From assembly GCA_005882235.1 (NCBI GenBank), contig VBCT01000053.1:2835-16974 (forward strand): 14,140 nucleotides of DNA, written 5' to 3'. Made by a program: the position numbers and the translations under genes. This document shows, piece after piece, positions 13,702 through 14,140 of the stretch. The notes under the pieces were generated by a model. It did not search any database. It saw only the letters and a program-made list of their open reading frames with translations, and was not told the DNA's origin. This stretch comes from Betaproteobacteria bacterium (GTDB lineage: Bacteria > Pseudomonadota > Gammaproteobacteria > Burkholderiales > SG8-39). Each line of letters starts with the position of its first letter. The stretch's first letter is position 1.

Positions 13702-14140
13702 CTACACGCCCTTCTTCAGACTTGCGGAGATGAAATCGTCGAGGTCGCCGTCGAGCACTCGCTGCGTGTCGCCTTTTTCCACGCCGGTGCGCAGGTCCTT
13801 GATGCGCGACTGGTCGAGCACGTAGCTGCGGATCTGGTGCCCCCACTCGATGTCGGTCTTGGCGGACTCGAGCTTGTCGCGGTCGGCCTGGAGCTTGCGC
13901 AGTTCCAGCTCGTACAGGCGCGATTTCAGCATCGCCATGGCTTCCGCGCGGTTGCGGTGCTGCGAGCGATCATTCTGGCACTGTACCACGATGCCAGTGG
14001 GCAAATGCGTGATGCGCACCGCCGAGTCGGTCTTGTTGACGTGCTGACCGCCCGCGCCGGATGCGCGGTAGGTGTCGATGCGCAGATCGGTGGGATTGAT
14101 CTCGACCTCGATGTTCTCGTCGACTTCGGGATACACGAAA
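13702..14140 (-). CDS. prfB: Peptide chain release factor 2 (RF2), 3' part
   Basis: The C-terminal 145 or so residues of the class I release factor that recognises UGA and UAA. The peptidyl-tRNA hydrolysis motif GGQ (14044-14052) lies in YRASGAGGQHVNKTDSAVRITH, and the helical tail ends DDFISASLKKGV. Family blocks PTGIVVQCQNDRSQHRNRAEAM and the spacing to lysS favour RF2 over RF1. The gene continues past the right edge, so the stop-codon-recognising SPF tripeptide and the programmed frameshift site typical of prfB cannot be examined. It is followed after five bases by lysS. Confidence 0.95.
   Translation of the reverse strand, partial: FVYPEVDENIEVEINPTDLRIDTYRASGAGGQHVNKTDSAVRITHLPTGIVVQCQNDRSQHRNRAEAMAMLKSRLYELELRKLQADRDKLESAKTDIEWGHQIRSYVLDQSRIKDLRTGVEKGDTQRVLDGDLDDFISASLKKGV

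Noticed and set aside
12230..13825. A 531-codon open frame on the plus strand
   Set aside because: It is antisense to lysS, which is certain from class II synthetase motifs; the frame has no family-like sequence.

Overview
The window reads as a piece of a high-GC betaproteobacterial chromosome, most likely Burkholderiales. Signs of this are a Bug/TctC-type solute receptor, a Cupriavidus-like class I polyhydroxyalkanoate (PHA) locus with a PhaR regulator and two PhaB reductases, rimO downstream of phaR, and a prfB-lysS pair. Species cannot be assigned from sequence reading alone. I see no tRNA, rRNA, CRISPR array, insertion sequence or phage gene.

Left edge (1-1414, +): the 3' half of a tripartite-tricarboxylate-type (Bug) periplasmic receptor, then, 8 bases on, an amidohydrolase very like 2-pyrone-4,6-dicarboxylate lactonase (LigI). 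Together they suggest uptake and breakdown of an aromatic-derived carboxylate.

Regulator (1458-2184, -): a LuxR-type regulator with an autoinducer-binding-like domain and a LuxR HTH domain. The two domains lie in different reading frames, so the gene is broken or carries a one-base sequence error. It is divergent from phaC across 127 bases.

PHA region (2312-9885, +): phaC, two phaB reductases of different lineages, phaR, rimO, a BktB-like beta-ketothiolase and a patatin-like hydrolase. Thiolase, reductase and synthase make a complete route from acetyl-CoA (and possibly propionyl-CoA) to PHA. PhaR probably closes the control loop. Promoter-like sequences precede phaC, the second phaB and phaR; those before phaC and phaR carry TGC/GCA inverted repeats that could be PhaR operators. 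No phasin gene is visible.

Right side (9900-14140, -): a MarC-family membrane protein and an EamA/DMT transporter, a strong hairpin terminator, a membrane-anchored glycine-zipper protein, then lysS and the 3' end of prfB in the usual prfB-lysS order.

I found no convincing wholly new system. The best leads are the frameshifted LuxR gene facing phaC, the candidate PhaR sites, and the paired but unlike PhaB reductases. No gap without a gene exceeds 300 bases.
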